Counted from the stretch's first letter, positions 17,327 to 26,176 are shown. The stretch is 64,000 nucleotides of DNA from Sedimentibacter hydroxybenzoicus DSM 7310 (GCF_013403245.1 NZ_JACBNQ010000012.1:1-64000); one strand, 5' to 3'. The notes: generated by a model from the sequence alone, not told the origin. Numbers and translations: made by a program.

Positions 17327-17455
17327 GTTGAACTAATTTTATCACTATTATTTTACATAGTCAATTAAACTCTATTATATTTTAGGTAAATTTAAGATTA
17401 GATTAAGATTAAATTTAGATTAATAATTTAAGGAGAAAACGATTTAATTATTGAA

Positions 17456-18001
17456 TTACTCCATCAGGGAAGCTCCTTTATAAATTTTATCCTTGTCATC
17501 TTTAGACAATAGTTTTTCCGTTGTATAGGCAATTGCACCTATACCTATCAGATTGAGAGCAAATCTTAAAGCTGTAAATTTTATTCCCATTGACGATGCC
17601 TCAAACAACAGGAGTGGGATTTTTGTTGTAGACCAGGCTCCAATCATTATCAATACATAAGACAGCTTGCTGCCTTTCTTAAGCAACACCATTGCTACGG
17701 GAAATGCGGCATATAAAGGACCGGCTGCTGCAGATCCCAATAAAAATGCTATAAGTACTCCTATAAATCCGGATTTTTCACCCATATATTTCATCATAGT
17801 TTCTTTTTTTACCCAAACATCCAATAATCCTAAAAGAATAAATATCGGAGGTAATATTGACAGCATTTCCAAAGTACTGCTCTTTGTAATTTCAATTGAT
17901 TTCATTCCGGTTTCAGGATATAAAATAACAATAAAAACATTTACTACTGAAAGTAAAATAAATACTTTATATCTTTTAATAACAGCTACTAATTTTTCCA
18001 T
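17456..18001 (-). CDS. Permease, second half-gene of a split pair
   Basis: A 181-residue membrane protein with about five hydrophobic helices, including FLLGSAAAGPLYAAFPVAMV with a GxxAGPLYAAFP turn. It resembles one half of the predicted permease family (UPF0718/DUF318) that also includes the single-chain gene at 973-1977. It starts at the TAATG overlap with the gene before it, which encodes the complementary half, so the two are probably made together as a heterodimer. No TPFCSCS motif is present. The substrate is unknown. Confidence 0.7.
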   Translation of the reverse strand: MEKLVAVIKRYKVFILLSVVNVFIVILYPETGMKSIEITKSSTLEMLSILPPIFILLGLLDVWVKKETMMKYMGEKSGFIGVLIAFLLGSAAAGPLYAAFPVAMVLLKKGSKLSYVLIMIGAWSTTKIPLLLFEASSMGIKFTALRFALNLIGIGAIAYTTEKLLSKDDKDKIYKGASLME

Positions 18002-18480
18002 TATAAAAACACCCCCATAACAAAAGCTACAATTAAAGAAAATATAAAAGCCTCAGCATTCCTGATTAATGCTGCTTTTTTTCCGAAAAACTTCATTTCC
18101 AAAGAGATTGTAACAATTCCCACCATCATCAAAGTAGAAATGAATGCAGCTATCTGCATGTAACCGGCACCACTTTTTAACAAAGCTGCCGCTAACGGAA
18201 ATGCTATGAAGCCCGGTATCAGCGTTATAGCGCCCACCATTGAGGCAAGAATTACTCCCATCCATCCTGATTCCTGTCCTATAATGTTTGATATTTGTTC
18301 CGGAGTCATTATTGCCAATATTATTCCAATCAAGATCAATATAGAAAGGAACTGAGGCAAAATATTTTCAAATGACTTCCATGCCTTTTTCAGTGCCATT
18401 TTTGTATTATTATTATCTTTTACAAAAGATACGATTAAAGCGATCGATGCTAATAAATAAAATATTATTGTTGATGACAT
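18001..18480 (-). CDS. Permease, first half-gene of a split pair
   Basis: A 159-residue membrane protein with four to five helices. The segment GAITLIPGFIAFPLAAALLK parallels GSAAAGPLYAAFPVAMVLLK of its partner, showing that the halves are homologous. An N-terminal helix is followed by AWKSFENILPQFLSILILIG, typical of the permease family. GGGAGG precedes ATG 18480. It starts 12 bp after the end of the ABC permease gene, so it may be the tail of that operon. Confidence 0.7.
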   Translation of the reverse strand: MSSTIIFYLLASIALIVSFVKDNNNTKMALKKAWKSFENILPQFLSILILIGIILAIMTPEQISNIIGQESGWMGVILASMVGAITLIPGFIAFPLAAALLKSGAGYMQIAAFISTLMMVGIVTISLEMKFFGKKAALIRNAEAFIFSLIVAFVMGVFL

Positions 18481-18492
18481 AAAACCCTCCCA

Positions 18493-19611
18493 TTATTCTA
18501 TTTTCTTTTTAAATTTGACAGTTGCAATCATTAAAAATCCTAAACCAAATGAGGTTAGTATTATAAATTCTTGGTATAGTTGTCCAAATCCGTTTCCTTT
18601 TAATATAATACCTCTTAAAACTTTAATAAAATATGTCAGCGGCAATACTGTGCTTATTTTACCTACAATATCAGGCATTGCCTCTATGGGGAACATGTAT
18701 CCCGAAAGCAGTATGTTTGGCATTATCATAAACATTGACAGCTGCATTGCTTGAAGCTGGCTTTTTGATACCGTAGATATAACAAGACCTACGCCAAGTG
18801 ACCCAAATAAAAATATAACCGAAAATAATAATAGTAAAGTTATGCTTCCGGCTATAGGTACCCTGAACCAGAACACACTTAACGCAAGCGCCAAAACTAT
18901 ATCCACAAATCCTATTATTACATAAGGCACAATTTTCCCAACCATTAACTCCATTTTTGTTATAGGTGTTACAATAAGCTGCTCCATTGTACCTCTTTCT
19001 CTTTCTCTTACTATTGAAAATGATGTAAGCATAAGAGTTACTGTTTGCAGTATTACTCCTATCAGCCCGGGAATATTAAAGTTAATACTGCTCATATTCG
19101 GATTATACCAAACCCTGCTTCTTAAGTCCAATACCTGCGGCATTTCTATACCTCTTGTTTCTTTGATTATTTCAACAGACATTGATTGAACCACTCCGCC
19201 GGCACTTGATAAAATAGTCTGTGCAGTTGTCGGATCTGAACCATCAACTATAAGCTGTATTTGTGCCGTCTTGCCATTTTTTAAATCTTTCGAATATTCA
19301 GGAGGAATTACAATGCCCGCTTTGGCATTTCCGTTATCAATATATTCTTCAATCTCCTGCATACTTGTTGCATTATAATCCAAATCAAAATACTGCGAAT
19401 TAACAAAGCTGTCAAGCAGATCCCTGCTTTCAATGCCTATATCATTGTTATACACTGCCGTTGGTATGTGATCAACGCTTGTAGATGCTGCATAACCAAA
19501 CAACAGCAATTCCATAATCGGCATCATAATTATTATTGCTATGGTTCTTTTATCTCTTTTTATTTGAAAAAATTCTTTTCTTATTATGGAAAAAATTCTT
19601 TTTAAATTCAT
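18493..19611 (-). CDS. ABC-2 type permease of a YbhGFSR-like exporter
   Basis: A 372-residue ABC-2 membrane subunit. After MNLKRIFSIIRKEFFQIKRD comes a first helix, then a large extracytoplasmic domain (about residues 45-170), then five helices. The motif FSIVRERERGTMEQLIVTPI is the conserved RExGTxEQLxxTP coupling segment of this family (YbhR/YbhS/YhhJ). It is last of the four exporter genes: adaptor, ATPase, ATPase, permease. E. coli YbhGFSR has two different permeases and a fused double ATPase; here one permease gene is found, so it presumably dimerises. Confidence 0.88.
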   Translation of the reverse strand: MNLKRIFSIIRKEFFQIKRDKRTIAIIIMMPIMELLLFGYAASTSVDHIPTAVYNNDIGIESRDLLDSFVNSQYFDLDYNATSMQEIEEYIDNGNAKAGIVIPPEYSKDLKNGKTAQIQLIVDGSDPTTAQTILSSAGGVVQSMSVEIIKETRGIEMPQVLDLRSRVWYNPNMSSINFNIPGLIGVILQTVTLMLTSFSIVRERERGTMEQLIVTPITKMELMVGKIVPYVIIGFVDIVLALALSVFWFRVPIAGSITLLLLFSVIFLFGSLGVGLVISTVSKSQLQAMQLSMFMIMPNILLSGYMFPIEAMPDIVGKISTVLPLTYFIKVLRGIILKGNGFGQLYQEFIILTSFGLGFLMIATVKFKKKIE

Positions 19612-19631
19612 ATTCTCACTTCCACATTAAA

Positions 19632-20561
19632 TTATTTGCTGTTTTCCTTTTCCACAAGAAAAACAAATACATCTTCTAATGTCGGCTTTACTTTTTTTAT
19701 ATTGTAAATCTCAACATTATTTTTAAGCAAAAAAACTTTCAATTCATTTAAATCCATATTGGGTTCAGTCAAAACATGAATTCCTGCTCCATAGACCGAG
19801 GCATCTCTGACCTTTTCCATTGTCTTTAATAATTCTATTGATTTTAATGTATCATCAACCTTAATTTCTACTATTTCTCCATCAATTACTTTCTCTTTCA
19901 TGGCATTGGGAGTATCCAATGACAGTATGTTTCCATAGTATAAAAAACCTATAAAATTGCAGTGCCCCGCTTCGTCCATATAATGAGTGGTAACTAATAT
20001 GGTTACCCCCTTTTTAGACAAATCATAAATTATGTCCCAGAACTGTCTTCTGGCTATGGGATCAACCCCACCTGTGGGCTCATCTAATAACAAAATATCC
20101 GGGTCATGGATGATAGAACATCCAAGCGCAAGTCTTTGCTTCCATCCTCCTGATAGATTTGATGTAATCATATGTTCTTTTCCTACCAAATCAGCCATTT
20201 CCAAAATTTCCTTTTTCTTATTTTTTATTTTATTTTTAGGCACATTGTATACTCCGGCATAAAAATCAAGGTTTTCCTCCACGGTTAAATCTTCGTAGAG
20301 ACTGAACTTTTGGGACATATAGCCGATATGCGACCTGATTTTTTCATTTTCTGTTGAAATATCAAAGCCTAAAACCTTCCCCGTTCCCGAAGTAGGCGTT
20401 ATTAATCCCATAATCATTCTTATTACAGTTGTTTTTCCGGAGCCGTTAGGTCCTAAAAATCCATACACATCTCCCTTTTTTACATTGAAGCTCACATTGT
20501 TGACAGCTGTAAAATCACAAAATCTTTTAGTTAAATTATTTATTTCAATAGCATTTTCCAT
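19632..20561 (-). CDS. ABC exporter ATPase subunit 2
   Basis: A 309-residue ATPase with Walker A GPNGSGKTT, Q-loop GYMSQKFSLYEDLTVEENL, signature LSGGWKQRLALGC, Walker B DILLLDEPTGGVDP and H-loop TTHYMDEA. A C-terminal regulatory domain of about 70 residues follows. The start is ATG 20561 with GAGGAC upstream; a longer reading to 20606 would overlap the preceding gene. It is seven bases after the first ATPase gene. The pair corresponds to the two halves of YbhF, here as separate genes. Confidence 0.9.
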   Translation of the reverse strand: MENAIEINNLTKRFCDFTAVNNVSFNVKKGDVYGFLGPNGSGKTTVIRMIMGLITPTSGTGKVLGFDISTENEKIRSHIGYMSQKFSLYEDLTVEENLDFYAGVYNVPKNKIKNKKKEILEMADLVGKEHMITSNLSGGWKQRLALGCSIIHDPDILLLDEPTGGVDPIARRQFWDIIYDLSKKGVTILVTTHYMDEAGHCNFIGFLYYGNILSLDTPNAMKEKVIDGEIVEIKVDDTLKSIELLKTMEKVRDASVYGAGIHVLTEPNMDLNELKVFLLKNNVEIYNIKKVKPTLEDVFVFLVEKENSK

Positions 20562-20568
20562 AATGTCC

Positions 20569-21495
20569 TCATCTCTTTTCACTTTTAATAATATTGACAA
20601 AAACATCTTCCAAAGATGGAGCTGTTTCCTTTATAGAACTTACTATAATTTTGTTGTTGAACTTTTCTCTTAATTTTTCAGAAGCATAATCAAGGTCATC
20701 CACCACAATATGAAGCCCTTCTCCCAACATGTACGCATCCATTACATATTTTTCTTCCAGAGCTAAATTTCTTGCAATGTGATTTTCATCAGAGTAAACA
20801 CATAAAATATGCTTATCAAAATTATTAATAATGTTGGAAGGAATATCCTTCTTCACTATTCTTCCCTTATTCATAAGACCTACTTCATCACATCTTTCAG
20901 CTTCATCCATGTAAGGAGTGCTGACAAATATGGTTGTGCCTTGTTCTCTCAATTCAAAAAGTATTTTCCAAAATTCCCTTCTCGCCACAGGGTCAACTCC
21001 AATAGTCGGTTCATCAAGAAGCAAGTACTTGGGAGTGTGAATCAAGTTGCATGACAATGCCAATTTTTGTTTCATTCCTCCTGAAAGTTGATCTGCTAAT
21101 TTATACGAATGTTTAGTTAGATTGCTGAATTCCAATAACGATTCAATTTTCTCTTTTCTTTCCTTCTTTGATATTTGATAAACTTCTGAGTAAAATTCCA
21201 GGTTTTCTAAAACTGTAAGATCACCGTACAAACTAAATCTTTGAGGCATATACCCAATATCCTGTTTTATTTTTTCATTTTCCTTCAGAATATTATAGCT
21301 GCCTATTTGAGCTGTTCCACTGTCAGGAACCAAAAGAGAACAAAGCATCCTCATTGTTGTTGTCTTTCCGGCTCCGTCAGGACCAACCAATCCGAAAATC
21401 GTGTTTTTCTTAACCTGTATTTCTAAATTATCTACAGCAGTAATATTTCCAAATTTTTTTGTGAGAGAAAATATTTGAATATCATATTCCATCAT
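20569..21495 (-). CDS. ABC exporter ATPase subunit 1
   Basis: A 308-residue ATPase with Walker A GPDGAGKTT, signature LSGGMKQKLALSC, Walker B YLLLDEPTIGVDP and STPYMDEA where the switch His is normally seen. In this subunit the H-loop position reads Pro-Tyr rather than His-Tyr (STPYMDEA against TTHYMDEA in its partner), so this active site may be degenerate, as in many heterodimeric ABC exporters. GGAGTGAA precedes the ATGATG start. Gene order is adaptor, this ATPase, second ATPase, permease. Confidence 0.9.
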   Translation of the reverse strand: MMEYDIQIFSLTKKFGNITAVDNLEIQVKKNTIFGLVGPDGAGKTTTMRMLCSLLVPDSGTAQIGSYNILKENEKIKQDIGYMPQRFSLYGDLTVLENLEFYSEVYQISKKERKEKIESLLEFSNLTKHSYKLADQLSGGMKQKLALSCNLIHTPKYLLLDEPTIGVDPVARREFWKILFELREQGTTIFVSTPYMDEAERCDEVGLMNKGRIVKKDIPSNIINNFDKHILCVYSDENHIARNLALEEKYVMDAYMLGEGLHIVVDDLDYASEKLREKFNNKIIVSSIKETAPSLEDVFVNIIKSEKR

Positions 21496-21507
21496 TTCAC
21501 TCCTCTG

Positions 21508-22734
21508 TTAATTGATCTTTATGTTTATATCAACAGGCATGCCCGGTTTTATAGCTCCTTCAGAATCTGAGGCTTCAACTGTAACCTCAAACACTGTATT
21601 TACTCTTTCTTCTTTAGTTTGAATGTTCTTTGGAGTAAATTCTGCATTATTGTTTATTCTTGTTACCTTTCCTGTATAAACCTTGTCATTACAGGAGTCA
21701 ATAAATATACTTGCTTCTTGTCCCACCACTATATATCCAATGTTTGCTTCGGATACATATGCCTTTATTTCAGCATTTTCTGGATTGTATATTTCAGCAA
21801 TCAGCTTACCCATTGAAACAAATTCACCGTTTTTTATTAACAAGGAATTAACAATTCCGTCAGCAGGTGATTTTATAGTCAATTTATCTAATTCCTTTTT
21901 CGTTTGATCAATAATATTTTTTGATTGTTCCAATTGTACCTTTGCTACCTCAAGTTGACCTTGCAGCTGGCTGAGTTGAGTATTGCCGTTGGAAATAGCA
22001 AGCTCATATCCGGCTTTTGCCTGCAGCATTTTGTTTTCTGCAGCTTTGACAGCATTTTCTGTTGGACCGGATTTGACTAAATTCAATTGTGCAACAGCGG
22101 CATTATGTTGTGCTTCGCTGATATTGTAGCTTTTTAATGCCTCTTCGTACTTGCTTTGAGAAATTATCTGCTGCTCAAACAGTTCAGTGTTTCTGTCTAA
22201 ATTAGTCTTCATAAAGTCTAAATTTGTTTTCGATTGATTTACTGCCTCTTCAGCTTGTTTGATTTCATCTGCACTTGCCCCATCCATTACTTTTTTAAAT
22301 TCTGCCTCTGATGCCAAGTAAGCATTTTGAGCTTGCTGCGCAACATCAGTATTTTGTAAAGATAAGCTGCTGATACTGTTTTCAAGTGCTTCTATATTTT
22401 TTTCTGTTATACGGAAATTTATCAGGGCTTGATCATATTGATTTTTTAAGGTTGTGTTTTCTATAACTGCTATAACGTCACCTTTTTTAAGGCTTTCGCC
22501 TTCCTTTGCCATATTTTCCGATACTATTCCGGTAACTTCGCTGCTTAAAGCGACAGAGCTGCTCTTTACAACCCCTGAAGCTTCAATATAAGTTCTGCCG
22601 TCAGCATAAACAATCGCAGAGTCGTTTTTCTGTGTGCTGTTAAAAATATATATTGCTATAAGAACAAAAAAGATAACAGCCGGTATAATAATAATTTTGC
22701 CTTTACTGTTTAATAAATTTAATACTTTTTTCAT
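21508..22734 (-). CDS. HlyD/YbhG-like adaptor of the ABC exporter
   Basis: A 408-residue membrane-fusion protein with an N-terminal membrane anchor (about residues 10-33), a first biotinyl-like half (VTGIVSENMAKEGESLKKGD), a long alpha-helical hairpin rich in Gln/Ala/Glu (about 95-290), then SPADGIVNSLLIKNGEFVSM and a C-terminal barrel. The long hairpin suits contact with a TolC-type partner, and TolC-like genes lie on both sides. ATG 22734 is fixed by GGAGG. It heads the four-gene exporter operon, with a palindromic operator upstream. Confidence 0.88.
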   Translation of the reverse strand: MKKVLNLLNSKGKIIIIPAVIFFVLIAIYIFNSTQKNDSAIVYADGRTYIEASGVVKSSSVALSSEVTGIVSENMAKEGESLKKGDVIAVIENTTLKNQYDQALINFRITEKNIEALENSISSLSLQNTDVAQQAQNAYLASEAEFKKVMDGASADEIKQAEEAVNQSKTNLDFMKTNLDRNTELFEQQIISQSKYEEALKSYNISEAQHNAAVAQLNLVKSGPTENAVKAAENKMLQAKAGYELAISNGNTQLSQLQGQLEVAKVQLEQSKNIIDQTKKELDKLTIKSPADGIVNSLLIKNGEFVSMGKLIAEIYNPENAEIKAYVSEANIGYIVVGQEASIFIDSCNDKVYTGKVTRINNNAEFTPKNIQTKEERVNTVFEVTVEASDSEGAIKPGMPVDINIKIN

Positions 22735-22800
22735 AAATTCCTCCATAATGTATTGATGAAAAGTCACTTAACCACTATAATATAAAATAATATTCCAAGC

Positions 22801-22816
22801 AGTTACCTTGGTAACT
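22801..22816. promoter_or_regulatory. Palindromic operator upstream of the ABC exporter
   Basis: AGTTACC-TT-GGTAACT has perfect 7-bp arms and lies 67 bp before the adaptor gene, in the region shared with the divergent Crp/Fnr-family gene. It looks like a TetR- or MerR-type operator; which regulator binds is unknown. Confidence 0.55.
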
Positions 22817-22970
22817 AATCTTAAATATAATTTATAATATAATCTAAATTTATATTATGGTGTGTTCTTATACAATAGACAATAAAGTGAGATTGTCAGA
22901 AAGTTTTGCACTTTTAACAATTTGTAACATTCCACTATTCTACTTAAAATAAATACATTAGGAGTATAAA

Positions 22971-23651
22971 ATGGAAAACATTATTTATTTACTTAAAAGC
23001 ATAGATATGTTTAAATGTTTAACTACAGAAAATTTTAAAAATATTTTTATAAGCAACTACAGTATAAAAGATTATCCAAAAAATTATATAATTTATATGC
23101 AAAATGAAAAGTGTAAAAGTTTAGATGTAATTTTAGAAGGAACAATCACTATACAAAAAATAGATGCTGATGGTAATATACTATCTATTAATGATTTCAC
23201 TAATGGAGATGTTATAGGAGAAAATTTACTTTTTTCTACAGACAATAAATATCCAATGACTATATCAACAAAAAGTGATGTTAAAATTTTGCATTTAGAT
23301 AAAAAACTCATACTTCAATTATGCCGAACCAATGAATGTTTTTTAATCAATTTTTTACAATCCTTATCAAGCAAAGCTTTATTTTTATCAAATAAAATTA
23401 CATCTTTGACAATGAAAACATTAAGACAATGCATTATTGAATTTCTATTGTACGAACATTATGCACAGAAAACAAATATCATAAAACTAAACATGACCAA
23501 AAAGGAATTAGCTAATAAAATTGGCGTTCAAAGAACTTCCCTTTCCAGAGAATTAAATAAAATGCGGAAAGATAATCTTATTGATTTCAACAATAAATAT
23601 ATAATCATAAATGATGTAGAATTATTGAATGAGCTGCATATAGAAAGTTAA
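22971..23651 (+). CDS. Crp/Fnr-family transcription regulator
   Basis: A 226-residue protein with an N-terminal cyclic-nucleotide-binding-like beta-barrel (about 10-120; DVILEGTITIQKIDADGNIL and NGDVIGENLLFS) and a C-terminal winged helix (MTKKELANKIGVQRTSLSRE, recognition helix near 185-200). The Arg-Glu pair used to bind cAMP is not evident, and there are few cysteines (none in an Fnr-like N-terminal cluster), so the ligand is unknown. It is divergent from the ABC exporter genes and is a likely local regulator. Confidence 0.85.
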   Translation: MENIIYLLKSIDMFKCLTTENFKNIFISNYSIKDYPKNYIIYMQNEKCKSLDVILEGTITIQKIDADGNILSINDFTNGDVIGENLLFSTDNKYPMTISTKSDVKILHLDKKLILQLCRTNECFLINFLQSLSSKALFLSNKITSLTMKTLRQCIIEFLLYEHYAQKTNIIKLNMTKKELANKIGVQRTSLSRELNKMRKDNLIDFNNKYIIINDVELLNELHIES

Positions 23652-23770
23652 TTGATTTACAAAATATCGAATTTGTAAGAATTATTGTCAATGCCACTAT
23701 ATTGTCTATTGTGTTAATACGATAAAAATATATAATTTAGATTAATAATACTTGTAGTATTTTAAATTCT

Positions 23771-23858
23771 TTATTCCCCCAAACTCCTATGAAATTGTTT
23801 AAGGGGATGTAATAGCGAGCGTATTTAAAAGCTTAGCTTAGAACATACGCTCGCTATT
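23771..23858 (+). other. Strong hairpin between two regulator genes
   Basis: AATAGCGAGCGTAT (23811-23824) and ATACGCTCGCTATT (23845-23858) form a perfect 14-bp stem with a 20-nt loop. Just before it, ATTCCCC and GGGGAT can form another stem. No T run follows, so it is not a standard terminator. It lies about 40 bp before the next gene and may be an attenuator, small RNA or operator. Confidence 0.45.
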
Positions 23859-23898
23859 GTAATTTAAAGGACTTACATTTGATTGTGAGGAGATTTAT

Positions 23899-24351
23899 GT
23901 GGAAAGTGCAATTTTTGAAAATATACAGAATATAGATGAAAAGCTTGATAATTTTGTGATTTTACAAATTAACAGCAATGATAATTCATATAAACAAATT
24001 TCCATTGAAGATTTCTTAGAAAAATTAAATATTATCGAATTAAAATCTCGAAAAAACAAGAATATAATTAATTTTGGATTATTAACTATAAATACTGACA
24101 ATTCAGAAGTATACAGAGATAAAGTAAAAATCGAATTGTCGCCAAGAGAATATAAAATGTTTCATCTTTTTATTGATAATAAAGGAAAGATTTTAACAAA
24201 TGAACAAATAATTAATTGTGTGTGGGGTATAGCCTACGCTAATGCAGGAATGTTAAGGGTTGCTATTAAAAGATTGCGTAATAAAGTAGACCCTGACAAT
24301 AAATATTTAAAGACTGTAAGAGGCAAAGGGTATATATTGACAGACATTTAA
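23899..24351 (+). CDS. OmpR/PhoB-type DNA-binding protein without receiver domain
   Basis: A 150-residue protein. Residues about 60-150 form the OmpR-type winged helix: VKIELSPREYKMFHLFIDNK, ILTNEQIINCVWG, VAIKRLRNKVDPDNKYLKTV, RGKGYIL. The first 55 residues do not look like a response-regulator receiver: the Asp/Lys phosphorylation pattern and the length are missing. It starts at GTG 23899 with GAGGAGA upstream; the ATG at 23897 is in another frame and soon closed. It may be an orphan regulator with a small unknown input domain, or a shortened response regulator. It is 29 bp before a tetR gene, probably co-transcribed. Confidence 0.78.
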   Translation: MESAIFENIQNIDEKLDNFVILQINSNDNSYKQISIEDFLEKLNIIELKSRKNKNIINFGLLTINTDNSEVYRDKVKIELSPREYKMFHLFIDNKGKILTNEQIINCVWGIAYANAGMLRVAIKRLRNKVDPDNKYLKTVRGKGYILTDI

Positions 24352-24380
24352 TAATCTTGCATTTGTAAGGAGGATAAAAC

Positions 24381-24962
24381 GTGGCACATTCAATAATGAC
24401 AGAAATGACTAAATTAATACTCTCTAAATCTTTAAAAAAATTATTAAGCAAGAAACCATTAAATAAAATAACTGTTAAAGATATTGTCAGTGACTGCAAA
24501 TTAACAAGGCAAACTTTTTATTATCACTTCCAGGATATTTTTGAATTGCTTGATTGGACTTATAAAAATGAAATAGGTCATATTTTAGAAGAAGCAAGTA
24601 ATAGTAGTTGGGACGTAGTTATTAAAGGTATATTAAGTTATATTAAAGACAATAAATCAATGTTCGCATATACTATTCAATCCGTTGGACGTGAACATTT
24701 TGAACAAGCTGTTTATCCGAACTTATATGAATTCAGCCAAAATAAAATTTATAAGGCTTCCTCAGAATTGGAAATCCCTTCAGATAAAATACGCTTTTTA
24801 GCAAATCTTCAAACCATCACATTATTATCTGTTATAATTCAATGGGCAAATAACGGCATGAAAGAGAATATTGACGAAATTGTTCAAATGCTGGACATGA
24901 CTTTAAATTCAGCAATGTCAAATGTTCTACAAGAATACGAATCAGAATCCTCTAATTATTAA
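24381..24962 (+). CDS. TetR-family regulator (DhaS-like)
   Basis: A 193-residue regulator. The helix-turn-helix is KKPLNKITVKDIVSDCKLTR then QTFYYHFQDIFELLDW, the RxTFYYHFxDxxxLxxW pattern typical of the DhaS-like subgroup of TetR proteins. The C-terminal half is a helical ligand domain. The start is GTG 24381 with AAGGAGG seven bases upstream; ATG 24396 is the next option. It lies between the ABC exporter and a second TolC-like gene, so it may regulate either. Confidence 0.85.
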   Translation: MAHSIMTEMTKLILSKSLKKLLSKKPLNKITVKDIVSDCKLTRQTFYYHFQDIFELLDWTYKNEIGHILEEASNSSWDVVIKGILSYIKDNKSMFAYTIQSVGREHFEQAVYPNLYEFSQNKIYKASSELEIPSDKIRFLANLQTITLLSVIIQWANNGMKENIDEIVQMLDMTLNSAMSNVLQEYESESSNY

Positions 24963-24993
24963 ACCCCCTAAAATTAATATTAGAGGGTTTTTT
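24961..24993 (+). terminator. Terminator of the tetR gene
   Basis: The stem ACCCCCTA / TAGAGGGT with a short AT loop is followed by TTTTTT. It starts within the tetR stop codon. Confidence 0.8.
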
Positions 24994-25021
24994 GTTCTTT
25001 TTCCATTGACATCTTCATATT

Positions 25022-26128
25022 TTAGTAACCGATTCCATAGGATGCTTCAAATTTAAGCTTAGCAAGGTTATAGTTGTGTAAAGACTGAACATACGATAAT
25101 TCTGCGTTGTAAAGCATATTTTGTGCATTTAGCACATCCATTTGAATTCCAACTCCTGCTTCGTAGGATAGTTGTGACAATCTGTGTGCCTCCTCTAAGC
25201 TTGTAATGTTTTTCTCATAAACACTTACCGCTCTTGCAGCTTTCTGCATATTTAAATAAGCATTATTTACACTTAGCTCCACATTCTGCATTGTATCATT
25301 CAATTCGTTATTAGCTTTTTCTTTTTCGTAATTAGCTTCTCTATAATCATAGGTGTTTACTGCGCTGTAACTTGAAACAATATCAAAATAAAGTTTGGAA
25401 ACATCCATATTTTCTTGAGCTTGGATAACCTCTATTCTATTTCTTTGCGCCTCAGTAACTTTAACGTGTAAATCTATACTTTCCGGTGTTTGTAAGCTTA
25501 TATTGCTTATAACATCATCAGTTAAATTTACTATTACGTCGAAGGGAAGACCTAAAAGCTTGTTAAATTCCATTTCCTTGTATTTCAAGTCATCCTTTGC
25601 ATTTGCTAATAATAATTTAGCTTCTTCTACAGCTGCCTGTGCCGTTAAAACTTCCTGTTTTATACCTGTGCCAATCTTAAGCTTTGATTCTGCAATTCTT
25701 TGCTGTTCTAAAATACGTGAGACATTTTCTTCTTTTACTCCAATGTCTTTTATACTTCGACTGATTTCATAATAACTGTTTTTAATTCCTAACCCTATTT
25801 TTTGTTCTATTAATTCCTTGCTTTTTCTTGAAAGTTTAACTGCCATCTCAGTTTGTCTTTTATAATATCCATCTGACAGAAGTTTAGTTTCAATCATGGA
25901 ATTTTCAGGAGCCTTTGACCATAATGATACAGCTTTTTTTGAAATAACCTGATTTTTTTCTATATCGAATTGAGCAATTTTCACAGCCTCATTATTTTTC
26001 AAACCAAATTCAACAGCGTCCTCCATAGAAAGATTATATATTTTATTTTGAGACTGTTCTTCAGCATAAGTTATACCAAATGTTAATACAATCATAGCGG
26101 TTAACAATAACATAATTTTTTTTAACAA
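25022..26128 (-). CDS. TolC-like (OEP family) efflux protein B
   Basis: A protein of about 368 residues with a signal peptide (IMLLLTAMIVLTFGITYAEE) and the OEP repeat pattern: LSMEDAVEFGLKNNEAVKIA at the start, KIGTGIKQEVLTAQAAVEEA and EAGVGIQMDVLNAQNMLYNA in the two halves. It is clearly a paralogue of the TolC-like gene at 11311-12501. TTG 26128 is preferred because TGAGGTGA lies eight bases upstream; a GTG at 26137 would overlap that site. It has its own operator-like palindrome. A likely partner is the ABC exporter at 18.5-22.7 kb. Confidence 0.8.
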   Translation of the reverse strand: MLKKIMLLLTAMIVLTFGITYAEEQSQNKIYNLSMEDAVEFGLKNNEAVKIAQFDIEKNQVISKKAVSLWSKAPENSMIETKLLSDGYYKRQTEMAVKLSRKSKELIEQKIGLGIKNSYYEISRSIKDIGVKEENVSRILEQQRIAESKLKIGTGIKQEVLTAQAAVEEAKLLLANAKDDLKYKEMEFNKLLGLPFDVIVNLTDDVISNISLQTPESIDLHVKVTEAQRNRIEVIQAQENMDVSKLYFDIVSSYSAVNTYDYREANYEKEKANNELNDTMQNVELSVNNAYLNMQKAARAVSVYEKNITSLEEAHRLSQLSYEAGVGIQMDVLNAQNMLYNAELSYVQSLHNYNLAKLKFEASYGIGY

Positions 26129-26150
26129 TTTATTCACCTCATATGATGCT

Positions 26151-26168
26151 TGTAAGCACTTGCTTACA
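26151..26168. promoter_or_regulatory. Palindromic operator before TolC-like gene B
   Basis: TGTAAGCA-CT-TGCTTACA has perfect 8-bp arms, 23 bp upstream of the gene. A similar TGTAAG...CTTACA palindrome lies upstream of the S-layer gene at 29275-29295. Confidence 0.55.
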
Positions 26169-26176
26169 TATATTTT

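Noticed and set aside
17387-17417. Inverted repeat TAAATTTAA / TTAAATTTA before the RND operon
   Set aside because: The arms are made only of A and T in an AT-rich region, so chance pairing is likely.
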